Shown: positions 11,156-19,655 of the stretch, piece after piece
Layout of the letters: each line of letters opens with the position of its first letter
How positions within the stretch are numbered: the stretch's first letter is position 1
Source of the DNA: Ichthyophis bannanicus
Taxonomy: Eukaryota > Chordata > Amphibia > Gymnophiona > Ichthyophiidae
DNA: 64,000 bases
Direction: 5' to 3'
Assembly (NCBI GenBank): GCA_033557465.1
Contig: JAWIIG010000037.1
Coordinates: forward strand, 1,054,001 to 1,118,000
The notes under the pieces: generated by a model
What the model saw: the letters and a program-made list of their open reading frames with translations, nothing else
What the model was told of the DNA's origin: nothing
Databases searched by the model: none
Position numbers and translations under genes: made by a program

Positions 11156-12075
11156 TGTTACCAGTGGTGTGCCCCAGGGAACGGTCCTTGGTCCGATTCT
11201 TTTTAACATCTTTGTTAATGATATGGCGGAAGGGCTGTCGGGTAAGGTTTGCCTCTTTGCAGATGATACCAAAATCTGCAATAGAGTAGACACCCAGAAA
11301 GGTGCAGATAACATGAGGAGGGATCTAGCTAAGCTTGAAGAATGGTCTAGAATTTGGCAGCAGGGATTTAATGTTAAAAAATGTAAGGTCATGCATTTGG
11401 GCTGCGGCAATCCAAGGGAGCAATATAGTATAGGGGGTGAAGTACTTTTGTCCACTAAAGAAGAGTGGGACCTAGGCGTGGTTGTGTCTGATGATCTTGA
11501 AGTAGCTAAAAAGGTAGAAAAGGTGACGGCAAAAGCTAGAAGGATGCTTGGGTGCATAAGGAGAGGAATGGCTAGCAGAAAAAAGGAGGTGATAGTGCCT
11601 CTGCATAAGTCTTTGGTGCGACCTCATTTGGAATATAGTGTGCAATTCTGGAGACCGCACCTTCAAAAGGATGTGAACAGAATGGAGTCGATGCAGAGGG
11701 TGGCTACTAAAATGGTTAGTGGTCTTCATTATAAAGCATATGAGGACAGACTTAAGGATCTTAATATGTAAACCTTAGGAGGAAAGGCGGGATAGAGGTG
11801 ATATAATTGAGATGTTTAAATACCTCCGTGGCATAAATGTTCAGGGGGACAGCCTCTTTCAATTGAGAGCAAGTTCTGCTACGAGGGGACATGGGATGAG
11901 GGTGATGGGGGATAGATTCAGGAGCGATATGCGGAAATATTTCTTTACAGAAAAAGTGGTGGATCCGTGGAATAGTCCCCCAGAGGAGATAGTAGAGATG
12001 AGGACAGTAACTGAATTCAAAAAAGCATGGGACAAACACAGAGGATCTCTAAAGGAAAAAAGGGGACTGTTGTAG
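11156..12075 (+). pseudogene. CR1 ORF2: reverse transcriptase catalytic half and C-terminal domain
   Basis: This continues the RT broken by DIRS1. The frame to 11771 has the [18 protein letters not shown] block and the catalytic CLFADDTKI block (FADD), followed by the thumb-like region (NVKKCKVMHLG). After a stop at 11769 another frame (11812-12075) carries the usual CR1 C-terminus (MFKYLRGIN... KVVDPWNSPPEEIV...) ending at 12075. One stop/frameshift separates the two. Confidence 0.9.
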
Positions 12076-12133
12076 TTGTTGATATGGAAGGACAGATTAG
12101 ATGGGCCATGTGGTCTTTTTCTGTCATCATATG

Positions 12134-12470
12134 GATTGGAGGAGTGGCCTAGTGGTTGGGGCAAGGTACTTCAGGGCGGAAGGTCGGGGGTTCAAATCCG
12201 ACTAGAGGACAGCAACCTTGGGCCGGAAGGACTGGGGTTTCTAGTCCCACAGGTGCTCCTTGTGGTCTTGGGCAAGCCACTTAACCCTCCATAGCCCATG
12301 TTCCCTGTAAAATAGTTATCTCCAAGTTGCCCTGTTCAATGTAATTTCAGTTTGTTCAATGTAATTTCCTGCCCTGTTCAATGTAATTTCAGTTTGTTCA
12401 ATGTAAACCGCACTGATGCAGAATAGCGCGGTATATAAGAGAATATAAATAAAATAAATAAATAAGTCAT
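12134..12470 (+). mobile_element. tRNA-derived SINE with L2-like 3' tail
   Basis: Pol III promoter boxes are visible: A box TGGCCTAGTGG and B box GGTTCAAATCC. The body is followed by a partly duplicated spacer (two rounds of 'ccctgttcaatgtaatttcagtttg' type sequence) and the tail GTAAACCGCACTGATGCAGA ... AGCGCGGTATATAAG, then (aaat)n. The same SINE lies at 42466-42758, and in reverse at 41697-41993. The tail matches the 3' ends of the L2-like LINEs at 25748 and 32719. Confidence 0.9.
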
Positions 12471-12514
12471 AGAAACAGAAATATTTATTTCCTGCTTGTT
12501 CATGGAGAAACCAG

Positions 12515-12860
12515 ATATTTAGTGCTGGAATCCGGATAGCCTCTGGCACTAAATACCCAGTGTTAGTGCCGACCAGCACAGCTATCCAGACAGTGGCAAT
12601 ACTCAATTGCTGTCCAGATTGCTTAATTGCATAAAGTTAGGACAGTTATTGAAATGTCCTGACTTTGTACAGGCACTTTTCCAGTTAGCAGACTGAAAAT
12701 CGCTGCTAACCAGCTAAGTGCTGGGATTACTCTTGGTGTGCCCATGGACCACCCCGGCACTAGACTGCCATGGCATTTATAGAAGATATTCAGCAGCACT
12801 GGCTGAGTAGTGCCCTATAAATCTCTGTCAGCGGGCTTTATCTGGTTAGCAGGGCCGGCC
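12515..12860. repeat. Unnamed dispersed repeat, copy 1
   Basis: Similar in wording and order to 14835-14945 and 15655-16035 (blocks of the kind TTAGTGC...GCACTAAAT, CCGGATAGC, GATATTCAGC, AAAGTTAGGACAG). A short inverted repeat TATTTAGTGC / GCACTAAATA is visible at 12516-12560. No ORF. Most likely a non-autonomous DNA transposon or SINE-like repeat; class unresolved. Confidence 0.5.
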
Positions 12861-13779
12861 CCCGAGTTTGCTCAAGGTGTTGATGCCATAGGCATACTTT
12901 AAGCCTTAAGTCCCCCTGGCTGTCAGAATAGTTTAGCTTTGAATGCCTTGCTCTTTGCTGTCCCCAAGAAGCTGCCATACTAGGCGGCTACCTAGTTTGC
13001 CTAGTAGTTGGGCTGGTTCTGCTGCTAACTGGATAAACCCCTTTGAGTATTGGGCTGTACATGTTTTATCTTTGCACATCTGCAAACCTCTGTTTCTCTG
13101 GTGTTGTATTGGATGCAATTAATTTTTGTCTGCATAATTTTTATTTTTGGTAATGTAATCCATACTTGGTGAGGATCTTCTGTATTCTGAGTGTGTGACT
13201 GATGCCAGATATACAGTTAGAATGGAGTTTCTATGTAAGGATCTGTAGCAATCAAACTTTTTCAGTTTCCAAATAGGTTTATCTATGTTCTAGGGCCCAC
13301 TGCAATATTTACAGTGCTTCTATTTTCTGGGTAGCCTCCTTGGGTGAATTTTAGAAGTTAATGCCGTTATGGTATGATAGATTTTATCTACAGGTCGTGA
13401 GTGATTCTTACAGAGTTTTGTATTACTTCACAATATGCCCAGTACTGGTGAGGGTTTATATTGCTGTTACTGAGATGACATCAGAATCACAAATTATTTT
13501 TTGTATGTTGACTTCAATGGGGAAATGTCCTCTGCACCCATTGTGGAAGATGGATTTCTTTGGATGTAGAATATCAGGGTTATTTTAGAAGTCCTTTCGT
13601 GCTTTGGATGTCTGAAAACTAGCATTGGGATGTCCACAGAGACATTTTATAAGCTGGCCCTCCGAGGCGAGGACATCCAAGTCTGAACGAACGCGTGGAG
13701 TAGACATTTCCAGAGTGCTCCCAGAACTTGGATGTGTTCACCCAATTTCAGAAACACCGGAGTTGTATCCAGGTTTATA
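12861..13779. other. No recognisable feature
   Basis: No frame, repeat match within the window, or RNA signature I can support. AT-moderate sequence between a repeat and the Tc1 remnant. Confidence 0.5.
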
Positions 13780-14460
13780 CAGTTGTGGTCGACATTATTG
13801 TCACCCTTGCGTTTTAGGTATGTTGTGTACAAATTCTTAGATATAATTGGAAATATTCCAACTGTATGTCTTCATAATATTTTAAGAGCATGTTCAATGG
13901 TATACAACAAAAAAAAAGGATGTCTGTGCAACTTAGACAATGATTTCTAAGAAAAAAAACAAAATATGACCTGGCAGGATTAATGGCACCCTTCACTAAT
14001 ATTTGGTTGCACAACCCTTGGCAGTGATGACAGCCTCCAAATGTTTCTTGTAGCCATCTATAAGTTTTGTCCTTCTGTCTGCTGGTAGTTTCTCCCTCTC
14101 TTCAACTGTGATATCTTTCAGCTCATGAATGTTTTCAGGATTCCTTTTACAAATAGTAGATTTCAGCTCTTTCCAAAAGTTCTCTATAGGATTGAGATCA
14201 GAACTCATTGCTGGCCTGTTTAAAACAATTCATTTGCTCCTTTTTAACCTTTCTTTTGTACTTTTAGATGTATGTTTTAGGTCATTTTCTTGCTGGAGGA
14301 CCCATGACCTTCGACCCAAACCTAGTTTTCTGACACTAGTTAGCACATTTCGATCCAAAATACCTTGGGAATCCTCCGACTTTATGATTCCTTTAATACG
14401 TTCTAGGCCTCCAGTTCCTCAGGCAGCAAAACAGGGTAAACCGTGTAAATGCCTTGGAAT
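13780..14460 (-). mobile_element. Tc1/mariner-type DNA transposon remnant
   Basis: The end at 13780-13812 (TACAGTTGTGGTCGACATTA onward) looks like a Tc1-type terminal inverted repeat. On the minus strand the transposase C-terminal half is readable: a LQQENDLKHTS segment (second acidic residue of the DDE triad) near 14300 and SSDLNPIENFWKELK (third acidic residue) near 14200, running to a stop at 13996. The 5' half and the other terminal repeat are not seen. Dead copy. Confidence 0.85.
13996..14400 (-). pseudogene. Tc1-type transposase, C-terminal part
   Basis: Cut-and-paste DDE transposase fragment. The last 70 codons (14208-13996) form an open frame with the NPIENFW catalytic Glu block and the usual C-terminal helix (YKKHLEAVITAKGCATKY). 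Upstream, frame changes around 14210 link it to the GLGRRSWVLQQEND region. No start is preserved. Confidence 0.8.
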
Positions 14461-14699
14461 ATAAGGTCCTATATGTCCTGGGAATATATTGATTTCTTTA
14501 TTCTTGGGGCAACCACCTAATCTATGAGGGGATCCCCTGGTTCATTACTGGAGCTTTGAGGGACCCCTCCATTTTAGCTGACAGTGGGATGGAGGGATAC
14601 CAGCTCATCTCTCACCTCAGGCAACAGATTGTCTTGAGTTGCCCCTGCATGCAGTGGCTGAATATTGCTGTTTGGTTAGTTTGCCGCTATATGTATACC

Positions 14700-14834
14700 C
14701 AAGTTATTATACCTGTTTCACTGTAAGCACAAATCACGAAATTGAGATGTTCAACTCTTATGTTCATTGTAAACTGCACTGATGTCGAATAGCGCGGTAT
14801 AAAAGAGACTGCAAATAAAATAAATAAATAAATA
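14700..14834 (+). mobile_element. 5'-truncated L2-like LINE (or SINE) 3' end
   Basis: Carries the tail hairpin GTAAACTGCACTGATGTCG ... AGCGCGGTATAAAAG followed by (aaat)n, as in the L2-like LINEs. The left boundary is uncertain. Confidence 0.65.
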
Positions 14835-14945
14835 TGGCCGACCCAGCTATTCAATGTCAGTGGCCAGATATGGCCCCAGCATAGACTATCTGGGTCTTAA
14901 GTTCAGTGGCAACAGCTAGCCACAGCAGCTGAATATCGGGCTCAT
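14835..14945. repeat. Unnamed dispersed repeat, copy 2 (partial)
   Basis: Shares with copies 1 and 3 the order of blocks TATTCAATGTCAGTGGCC ... CTATCTGGGTC ... AGCTGAATATCGGG. No ORF. Confidence 0.4.
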
Positions 14946-15231
14946 TAACTTTAGCAGATTTAAATTTTCAGGATGGCAGAGGTAGGTACTTTAATTATTT
15001 TCTACCAATATGCCACAGTTACCCCACTGAACTCTGCTATGCAAATTTGGCCGCTATGTTAAGACCAGCTATTGCATTAAATCAAAATCCTTCACCAACA
15101 AGTATACATGAATACACATTGTGAGGGCTATTTTATAGACTCTTTCCAGCATGCAAAGCCTATTTTATATGCAGAAAAAAACTCTTGTAAAACTGTGTCA
15201 CTGCATACACATATTAAAAGTAAGCATGCTG

Positions 15232-15465
15232 AAAGTGTGGAAGAGTAGCCTAATGGTTAGAACACTGCTGTGGGAGCCAAGAAATGAGGGTTCAATTCCC
15301 ACTACTACCCCTTGTGGCCTTGGGCAAATCATCTAAACCTCCATTGCCTGAAAAAATCCAAGTTATCAAATGGCTCTGTTTAATATACTAAGTTTAAGTT
15401 ACAATGTAAACCACTTTGACTTAATTATAAAATGTCATAAAGAAACATGTTAAATAAATATTTTT
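15232..15465 (+). mobile_element. tRNA-derived SINE, second family
   Basis: A box TAGCCTAATGG and B box GGTTCAATTCC are present, spaced as in a tRNA. The 3' part differs from the main SINE: GTAAACCACTTTGACTTAA ... ATGTCATAAAGAAAC then an AT-rich tail, which resembles the 3' end of the L1/Tx1-like element at 33255-33300 (GTAAAATGTCATAAATATAA). Confidence 0.75.
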
Positions 15466-15654
15466 ATGCATACATTCCAGAGGTGTAAATTTGTACATGA
15501 GCATTTGCGCACTAAAGGTGCTCATTCTGGGAGACTATCATATAAAAATGCATAAGCACGTATACTGCCTTTATAAATAGGCACATTTATGGACTCTTCA
15601 TGCAGGTGTTCTGTTGTAAAATAATGCCCAGTGGGGGCCATATAGGTCAGACAC

Positions 15655-16035
15655 ATAGGGGGATTTTTTCAGCAGCAGTGGCTAGACTTCTACAGTGGCC
15701 AACCATCAGCACTGAACTTTAAACTCAAATATTCAATGTCGGGGTCATATCCGGCCACTAGCACTAAATATCCGGGTCACCTGGATAGCAATAAAGCTAT
15801 CTAGGCAGTTGCATTATTCAGCTACGGCCCGGTTAGCATCAGCGGCGAAAGTTAGGACAGCCTTTCAGGGGCCTAACTTTCACCACTGAGGGATAACCAG
15901 CTAGTGGCTGATCACCATCACCAGCCAGTTATTCCTAGGTACCACTTCCAAACCACCCCCAGAACATTCCGATGTTAGCTAACTAGCATCAGGGTGTTCA
16001 GTGGCAGCACCCAGAGATATTCAGCGGCATTAATC
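15655..16035. repeat. Unnamed dispersed repeat, copy 3
   Basis: The longest copy besides 12515-12860; blocks AGCACTAAATATCCGGG, GTTAGGACAGCC, GGATAACCAGCTAG, GATATTCAGCGGCA. Ends where CR1 sequence starts. No coding potential seen. Confidence 0.45.
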
Positions 16036-16241
16036 ATGTGGAAAGAGGTATTATAAATGCTCGTAGAATGGAAAATAAGATCCCAGGTGTTGAAGCTTTA
16101 AACGGGAGTGGCTGACTTGGATTTAGTGGCAGTTAAAGAATTCACAGAAAACCATGACTGGGATGTAACTATACCAGGCTATACTTTATTCAGAAAGGAC
16201 AGGGTAGGAGGAAGGGGAGGAGGAGTGGCACTATATGTAAA

Positions 16242-16420
16242 GCACAGTTACTTACCTGTAACAGGTGATCTCTGGGAACAGCAGGAATTAGTCCTCACAT
16301 ATGGGTACGTCGGTACCGACGGAGCCCGTGCGGGAAAGCTCCCCAGCTTCTTAGAATAGAAGCTTTTGGGACCTCCCACTGCACATGCGCACTGCCTTCC
16401 CGCCTTCCTGAACAGCTCTC
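16242..16420. repeat. DIRS2 terminal repeat (3' end of the element)
   Basis: Unique edge followed by sequence inverse-complementary to 21690-21822. Confidence 0.88.
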
Positions 16421-16507
16421 CTCAGTTTCGAGTTTATAGCTGAGTCAACAGAGAGAGGACAGGAAGATAGATAGATAAAAGATACAACTCCTAGGGGAGG
16501 TGGGTGG

Positions 16508-16612
16508 GTTGTGAGGACTAATTCCTGCTGTTCCCAGAGATCACCTGTTACAGGTAAGTAACTGTGCTATCTCCAGGAACAAGCAGGAATAAGTCCTCAC
16601 ATATGGGGACTC
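16508..16612. repeat. DIRS2 internal complementary region
   Basis: Contains the inverse complements of both outer edges meeting at GTAACTGTGC|TATCTCCAGG, exactly as in DIRS1. Confidence 0.9.
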
Positions 16613-16702
16613 CCTAGCTTAGATGCATGGGATCCCCTGTAAAGGTTCGCCATCTTCGTATGGATCTCAGGCATCCATTCTGGGAAGGTGGGCAGGAGTT
16701 GT

Positions 16703-19654
16703 TTAGGAATGGAACAGGTGCTTGAGGACAGCCTGGCCAAACAAGGCATCCCGGCGGGAGTCCTTGTCCAAACAGTAATGGGCTGTGAAGGTATGAACCG
16801 AGGCCCAGGTAGCGGCTCGACAGATCTGATCTATGGAAACAGAGTGCAGATGAGCCATAGAAGTTGCCATGGCCCTCACATTGTGAGCAGTGACATGGCC
16901 TTCCAGAGAAATGTTTTTGCTCTGGTAAGCAAAAGAAATACACTGAGCAATCCAATTGGAAAGTGTACGCTTGGAGACTGGAAGTCCCAAATGGGAAGGA
17001 TCAAAGGCCACAAAAAGTTGAGAAGACTTTCGATGTGGCTGAGTCCTATTAAGGTAAAAAGCGAGAGCTCTTTTACAATCCAGAGTATGAAGGTTCCTCT
17101 CTGCATTGGATGCATGAGGAGCTGGAAAAAAGACAGGTAGATATACCTCTTGATTAAGATGAAAAGGCGAGACCACTTTAGGCATAAAGTGGGGATTCGT
17201 CCTAAGGACCACCTTATCATGATGAAATCTTGTGTAAGGTGGATTAGCCACTAAAGCCTGCAGCTCACTGATGCGGCGAGCCGAAGTGACTGCAATGAGG
17301 AAGATGACCTTCCAGGAAAGAAATTTCAAGGAGGTGGAAAACATTGGCTCAAAAGGTGGCTTCATAAGTTGACCGAGCACTAGATTCAAATCCCATGCGA
17401 CCGGGGGTGGTCTGATGGGAGGTTTAGTGAGAGTCAGGCCTCTCATGAATCTTGCAACAAGAGGATGAGAGGAGATAGGTTGTCCATTTATATGTTGCAA
17501 GGATGCTGCAATAGCACTTAAATGGACTCTTACCGAATTCGTCTTGAGGCCTGCATTGGATAGATGCAGGAGATAATCAAGAAGAGAATTCAAAGGAAGT
17601 GCCAGAGGGTCAAGACCCTGCTGAGCACACCAAATGGAAAAACGTTTCCATTTGAAAGCATAGGAACGCCTGGTAGAGGGTTTCCTAGAGGCAGAAAGGA
17701 TATCTTTCACTGGTTGGGAAAGATGAAAGTCTTGAAGGCTTAAGCCTTCAGTAACCAAGCACTGAGGTGAAGGGATTTGGGGTTTGGGTGCCACAAAGTC
17801 CCCTCCTCCTGAGACAGGAGGTCTGGCGCAGCTCCCAGATCCAAGTAGGATCCCTGGGAGAGCTGTAGAAGTAGAGGGAACCACACTTGGCGTGGCCAGC
17901 GTGGAGCTATGAGGATCATAGTTCCATGATCCCTCTGGAGTTTGAACAGAGTCTTGGGAATCAAAGGAATGGGTGGAAAGGCATATAGGAATGCCTGACT
18001 CCAATTCAGGAGAAAGGCGTCCGTAGCCTGAGCTCCCTGACACGGAGTTCTGGAACAGAACCGGGGAAGTTTGGCATTCCACGGACTTGCAAAGAGGTCT
18101 ATGTCCGGGGTCCCCCATTCCTGAAAGATTCGGTTTATTTGGTCCAAATGTAGGGACCATTCGTGTGGCAGCAGAACTCGACTGAGCCTGTCTGCCCGAG
18201 AGTTTTGAACTCCTGGGAGATACACTGCTAGCAGGTGAATCTGATGCTCTCTGGCGAAGGCCCATAGTCTTAGAGCTTCGTTGCAAAGCGACAGAGAGCC
18301 CGTCCCTCCTTGTTTGTTTATGTAAAACATGGCCACCTGATTGTCCGTCTGAACTAGGACAGTGAGGTTGGCTAGGAGGGAGTGGAAGACCTTGAGGGCA
18401 AGGTAAATTGCTCGCAGTTCCAGAAGATTGATATGAAGGGTGGTCTCCTGTAGAGACCAAGTGCCCTGAGTGGAGAGAGTTTGCAGATGGGCTCCCCACC
18501 CTGTTTGGGAGGCATCTGTTGTGAGGGTTGCTTGGGGTAGCAATGGTTGAAATGGAGCCCCCAACAACAGATTCTTGGTGGAAGTCCACCAGTGGAGGGA
18601 CCAAAACAGACGATCGGAGGTTTGTATTTGGTCTGAGAGCGCTCCTGACGCCTGAGTCCACTGAGTGGCCAGGGTCCATTGAGCTGCTCTCATATGAAGA
18701 CGAGCATAGGGCACCACATGCACTGTGGAGGCCATATGACCCAGTAGGCGTAGCATTTCCCTGGCTGTCAAGTGAGTGCTGGCCTGAGCTTGGGAGGCCA
18801 AACTCAGGAGGCGCTGGCCTCGAACATGTGGAAGGTAGGCCCTTGCAGTGATGGTGTCCAACTGGGCCCCTATGAATTCTAGAGATTGAGTAGGGATGAG
18901 TTGGGACTTGGGAAGGTTTACTACCAGTCCCAGATACTGCAAAAGGCTCCTTGTGTGGTCCAGGGAAATCTGGGCCTGTGACTGAGTTGGAGCTCGGATG
19001 AGCCAGTCGTCCAGATATGGGAAGACAAAGATTCCCATGCCTCTTAGAAATGCGGCTACGACTGCCATGCATTTTGTGAATACTCTTGGAGCAGAGGCTA
19101 GACCGAAGGGGAGTACTCTGTATTGGAAATGTTTTCCCTGAAACAGAAAGCGAAGATACTTTCTGTGGGATGGATGGATGAGTATATGTGTATACGCATC
19201 CTGTAGGTCTAGAGAACAAAGCCAGTCCTGACCCTGGAGGTAAGGAAGGAGAATGCCGAGAGACAGCATTTTGAATTTCTCCTTGAAGAGAAATTTGTTC
19301 AATTCTCTCAGATCTAGGATTGGTCTGAATCCCCCTGTCTTCTTTGGAATGAGAAAATAAGGGGAGTAGAAACCGGACCCTTGTTGAGGAAGAGGAACCT
19401 CTTCTATGGCCCCTTGGGCAAGAAGCCTCTTGACCCAACAGGGTTAGGAGAGATGGGGGAGAATTGAATGGTCTCACCATATGATGGGGAGGAAGGCTGG
19501 AGAAATGAAGTTTGTAACCCTCTCGAATGATAGAGAGGGTCCATTGTTCTGTTGTGATTTGTTCCCATCTGGGAGCAAAGTGAACCAACCTTCCGGGTAT
19601 GGTGAGAGGTTCTGGTTGTGTTAGAACCAGAAGTGGCAAGTTCCCTAGGAGCAA
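16703..19654 (-). CDS. DIRS2 tyrosine recombinase in a 983-codon open frame
   Basis: The recognisable recombinase is the C-terminal third. Core-binding part: KPSTRRSYAFKWKRFSIWC (about residues 650-670) and LLDYLLHLSNAGLKTNSVRV. Catalytic part: SARRISEL (first Arg), HNVR (His ~924, Arg ~927), HTFTAHYCLD (Tyr ~960), ending KHLFHS. It would recombine circular DIRS DNA into target DNA. N-terminal to this the same frame stays open across the whole RT/RNase H region in another frame, giving a Ser/Pro-rich sequence; the first ~75 codons are really the RT N-terminus placed in this frame by the 8-bp deletion at ~19425. The true start of the recombinase is unclear and probably near 17750. Confidence 0.85.
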   Translation of the reverse strand: MLLGNLPLLVLTQPEPLTIPGRLVHFAPRWEQITTEQWTLSIIREGYKLHFSSLPPHHMVRPFNSPPSLLTLLGQEASCPRGHRRGSSSSTRVRFLLPLFSHSKEDRGIQTNPRSERIEQISLQGEIQNAVSRHSPSLPPGSGLALFSRPTGCVYTYTHPSIPQKVSSLSVSGKTFPIQSTPLRSSLCSKSIHKMHGSRSRISKRHGNLCLPISGRLAHPSSNSVTGPDFPGPHKEPFAVSGTGSKPSQVPTHPYSISRIHRGPVGHHHCKGLPSTCSRPAPPEFGLPSSGQHSLDSQGNATPTGSYGLHSACGALCSSSYESSSMDPGHSVDSGVRSALRPNTNLRSSVLVPPLVDFHQESVVGGSISTIATPSNPHNRCLPNRVGSPSANSLHSGHLVSTGDHPSYQSSGTASNLPCPQGLPLPPSQPHCPSSDGQSGGHVLHKQTRRDGLSVALQRSSKTMGLRQRASDSPASSVSPRSSKLSGRQAQSSSAATRMVPTFGPNKPNLSGMGDPGHRPLCKSVECQTSPVLFQNSVSGSSGYGRLSPELESGIPICLSTHSFDSQDSVQTPEGSWNYDPHSSTLATPSVVPSTSTALPGILLGSGSCARPPVSGGGDFVAPKPQIPSPQCLVTEGLSLQDFHLSQPVKDILSASRKPSTRRSYAFKWKRFSIWCAQQGLDPLALPLNSLLDYLLHLSNAGLKTNSVRVHLSAIAASLQHINGQPISSHPLVARFMRGLTLTKPPIRPPPVAWDLNLVLGQLMKPPFEPMFSTSLKFLSWKVIFLIAVTSARRISELQALVANPPYTRFHHDKVVLRTNPHFMPKVVSPFHLNQEVYLPVFFPAPHASNAERNLHTLDCKRALAFYLNRTQPHRKSSQLFVAFDPSHLGLPVSKRTLSNWIAQCISFAYQSKNISLEGHVTAHNVRAMATSMAHLHSVSIDQICRAATWASVHTFTAHYCLDKDSRRDALFGQAVLKHLFHS
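17740..19302 (-). CDS. DIRS2 reverse transcriptase / RNase H (main open frame)
   Basis: 520 codons. RT: LDLQDAY (catalytic Asp ~33), LPFGLASAP (64-72), PYLDDWLI (YLDD at 96-99). RNase H: TTDASQTGWGAH (Asp ~263), LELRA (Glu ~295), QTDNQVAMFYINK (Asp ~320), then the DIRS-specific downstream part ending LSAWLLKA. The N-terminal RT (FAPRWEQITTEQWTLSIIRE at ~19570) is separated by an 8-bp deletion near 19425 relative to DIRS1, so the complete protein is not made from this copy. The first Met of this frame is internal to the domain and is not the natural start. Confidence 0.9.
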   Translation of the reverse strand: MNKFLFKEKFKMLSLGILLPYLQGQDWLCSLDLQDAYTHILIHPSHRKYLRFLFQGKHFQYRVLPFGLASAPRVFTKCMAVVAAFLRGMGIFVFPYLDDWLIRAPTQSQAQISLDHTRSLLQYLGLVVNLPKSQLIPTQSLEFIGAQLDTITARAYLPHVRGQRLLSLASQAQASTHLTAREMLRLLGHMASTVHVVPYARLHMRAAQWTLATQWTQASGALSDQIQTSDRLFWSLHWWTSTKNLLLGAPFQPLLPQATLTTDASQTGWGAHLQTLSTQGTWSLQETTLHINLLELRAIYLALKVFHSLLANLTVLVQTDNQVAMFYINKQGGTGSLSLCNEALRLWAFAREHQIHLLAVYLPGVQNSRADRLSRVLLPHEWSLHLDQINRIFQEWGTPDIDLFASPWNAKLPRFCSRTPCQGAQATDAFLLNWSQAFLYAFPPIPLIPKTLFKLQRDHGTMILIAPRWPRQVWFPLLLQLSQGSYLDLGAAPDLLSQEEGTLWHPNPKSLHLSAWLLKA

Positions 19655-19655
19655 G

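Larger units (their letters stand above)
668..12133 (+). mobile_element. CR1 LINE, interrupted by DIRS1
   Basis: A CR1-type non-LTR retrotransposon: 5' region, ORF1 with an SGNH-hydrolase domain, ORF2 with endonuclease and reverse transcriptase. Left part 668-3936 and right part 11153-12133 join seamlessly once DIRS1 is removed: the left part ends GAGGAAAA and the right part starts GGATGTTACC, which matches the uninterrupted sequence at 25841-25858. All frames carry indels or stops. It ends with the 'ggccatgtggtctttttctgtcatcat' type CR1 3' UTR, also seen at 28151-28265. Confidence 0.88.

Noticed and set aside
12134..12215. tRNA gene
   Set aside because: A and B boxes are present but the sequence is a SINE head with copies at 42466 and 41993; the cloverleaf is not maintained.
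16703..19654. 983-codon frame as one functional protein
   Set aside because: Its first ~75 codons are RT sequence put into this frame by an 8-bp deletion, and most of the middle overlaps RT/RNase H in another frame. Only the C-terminal third is clearly recombinase.
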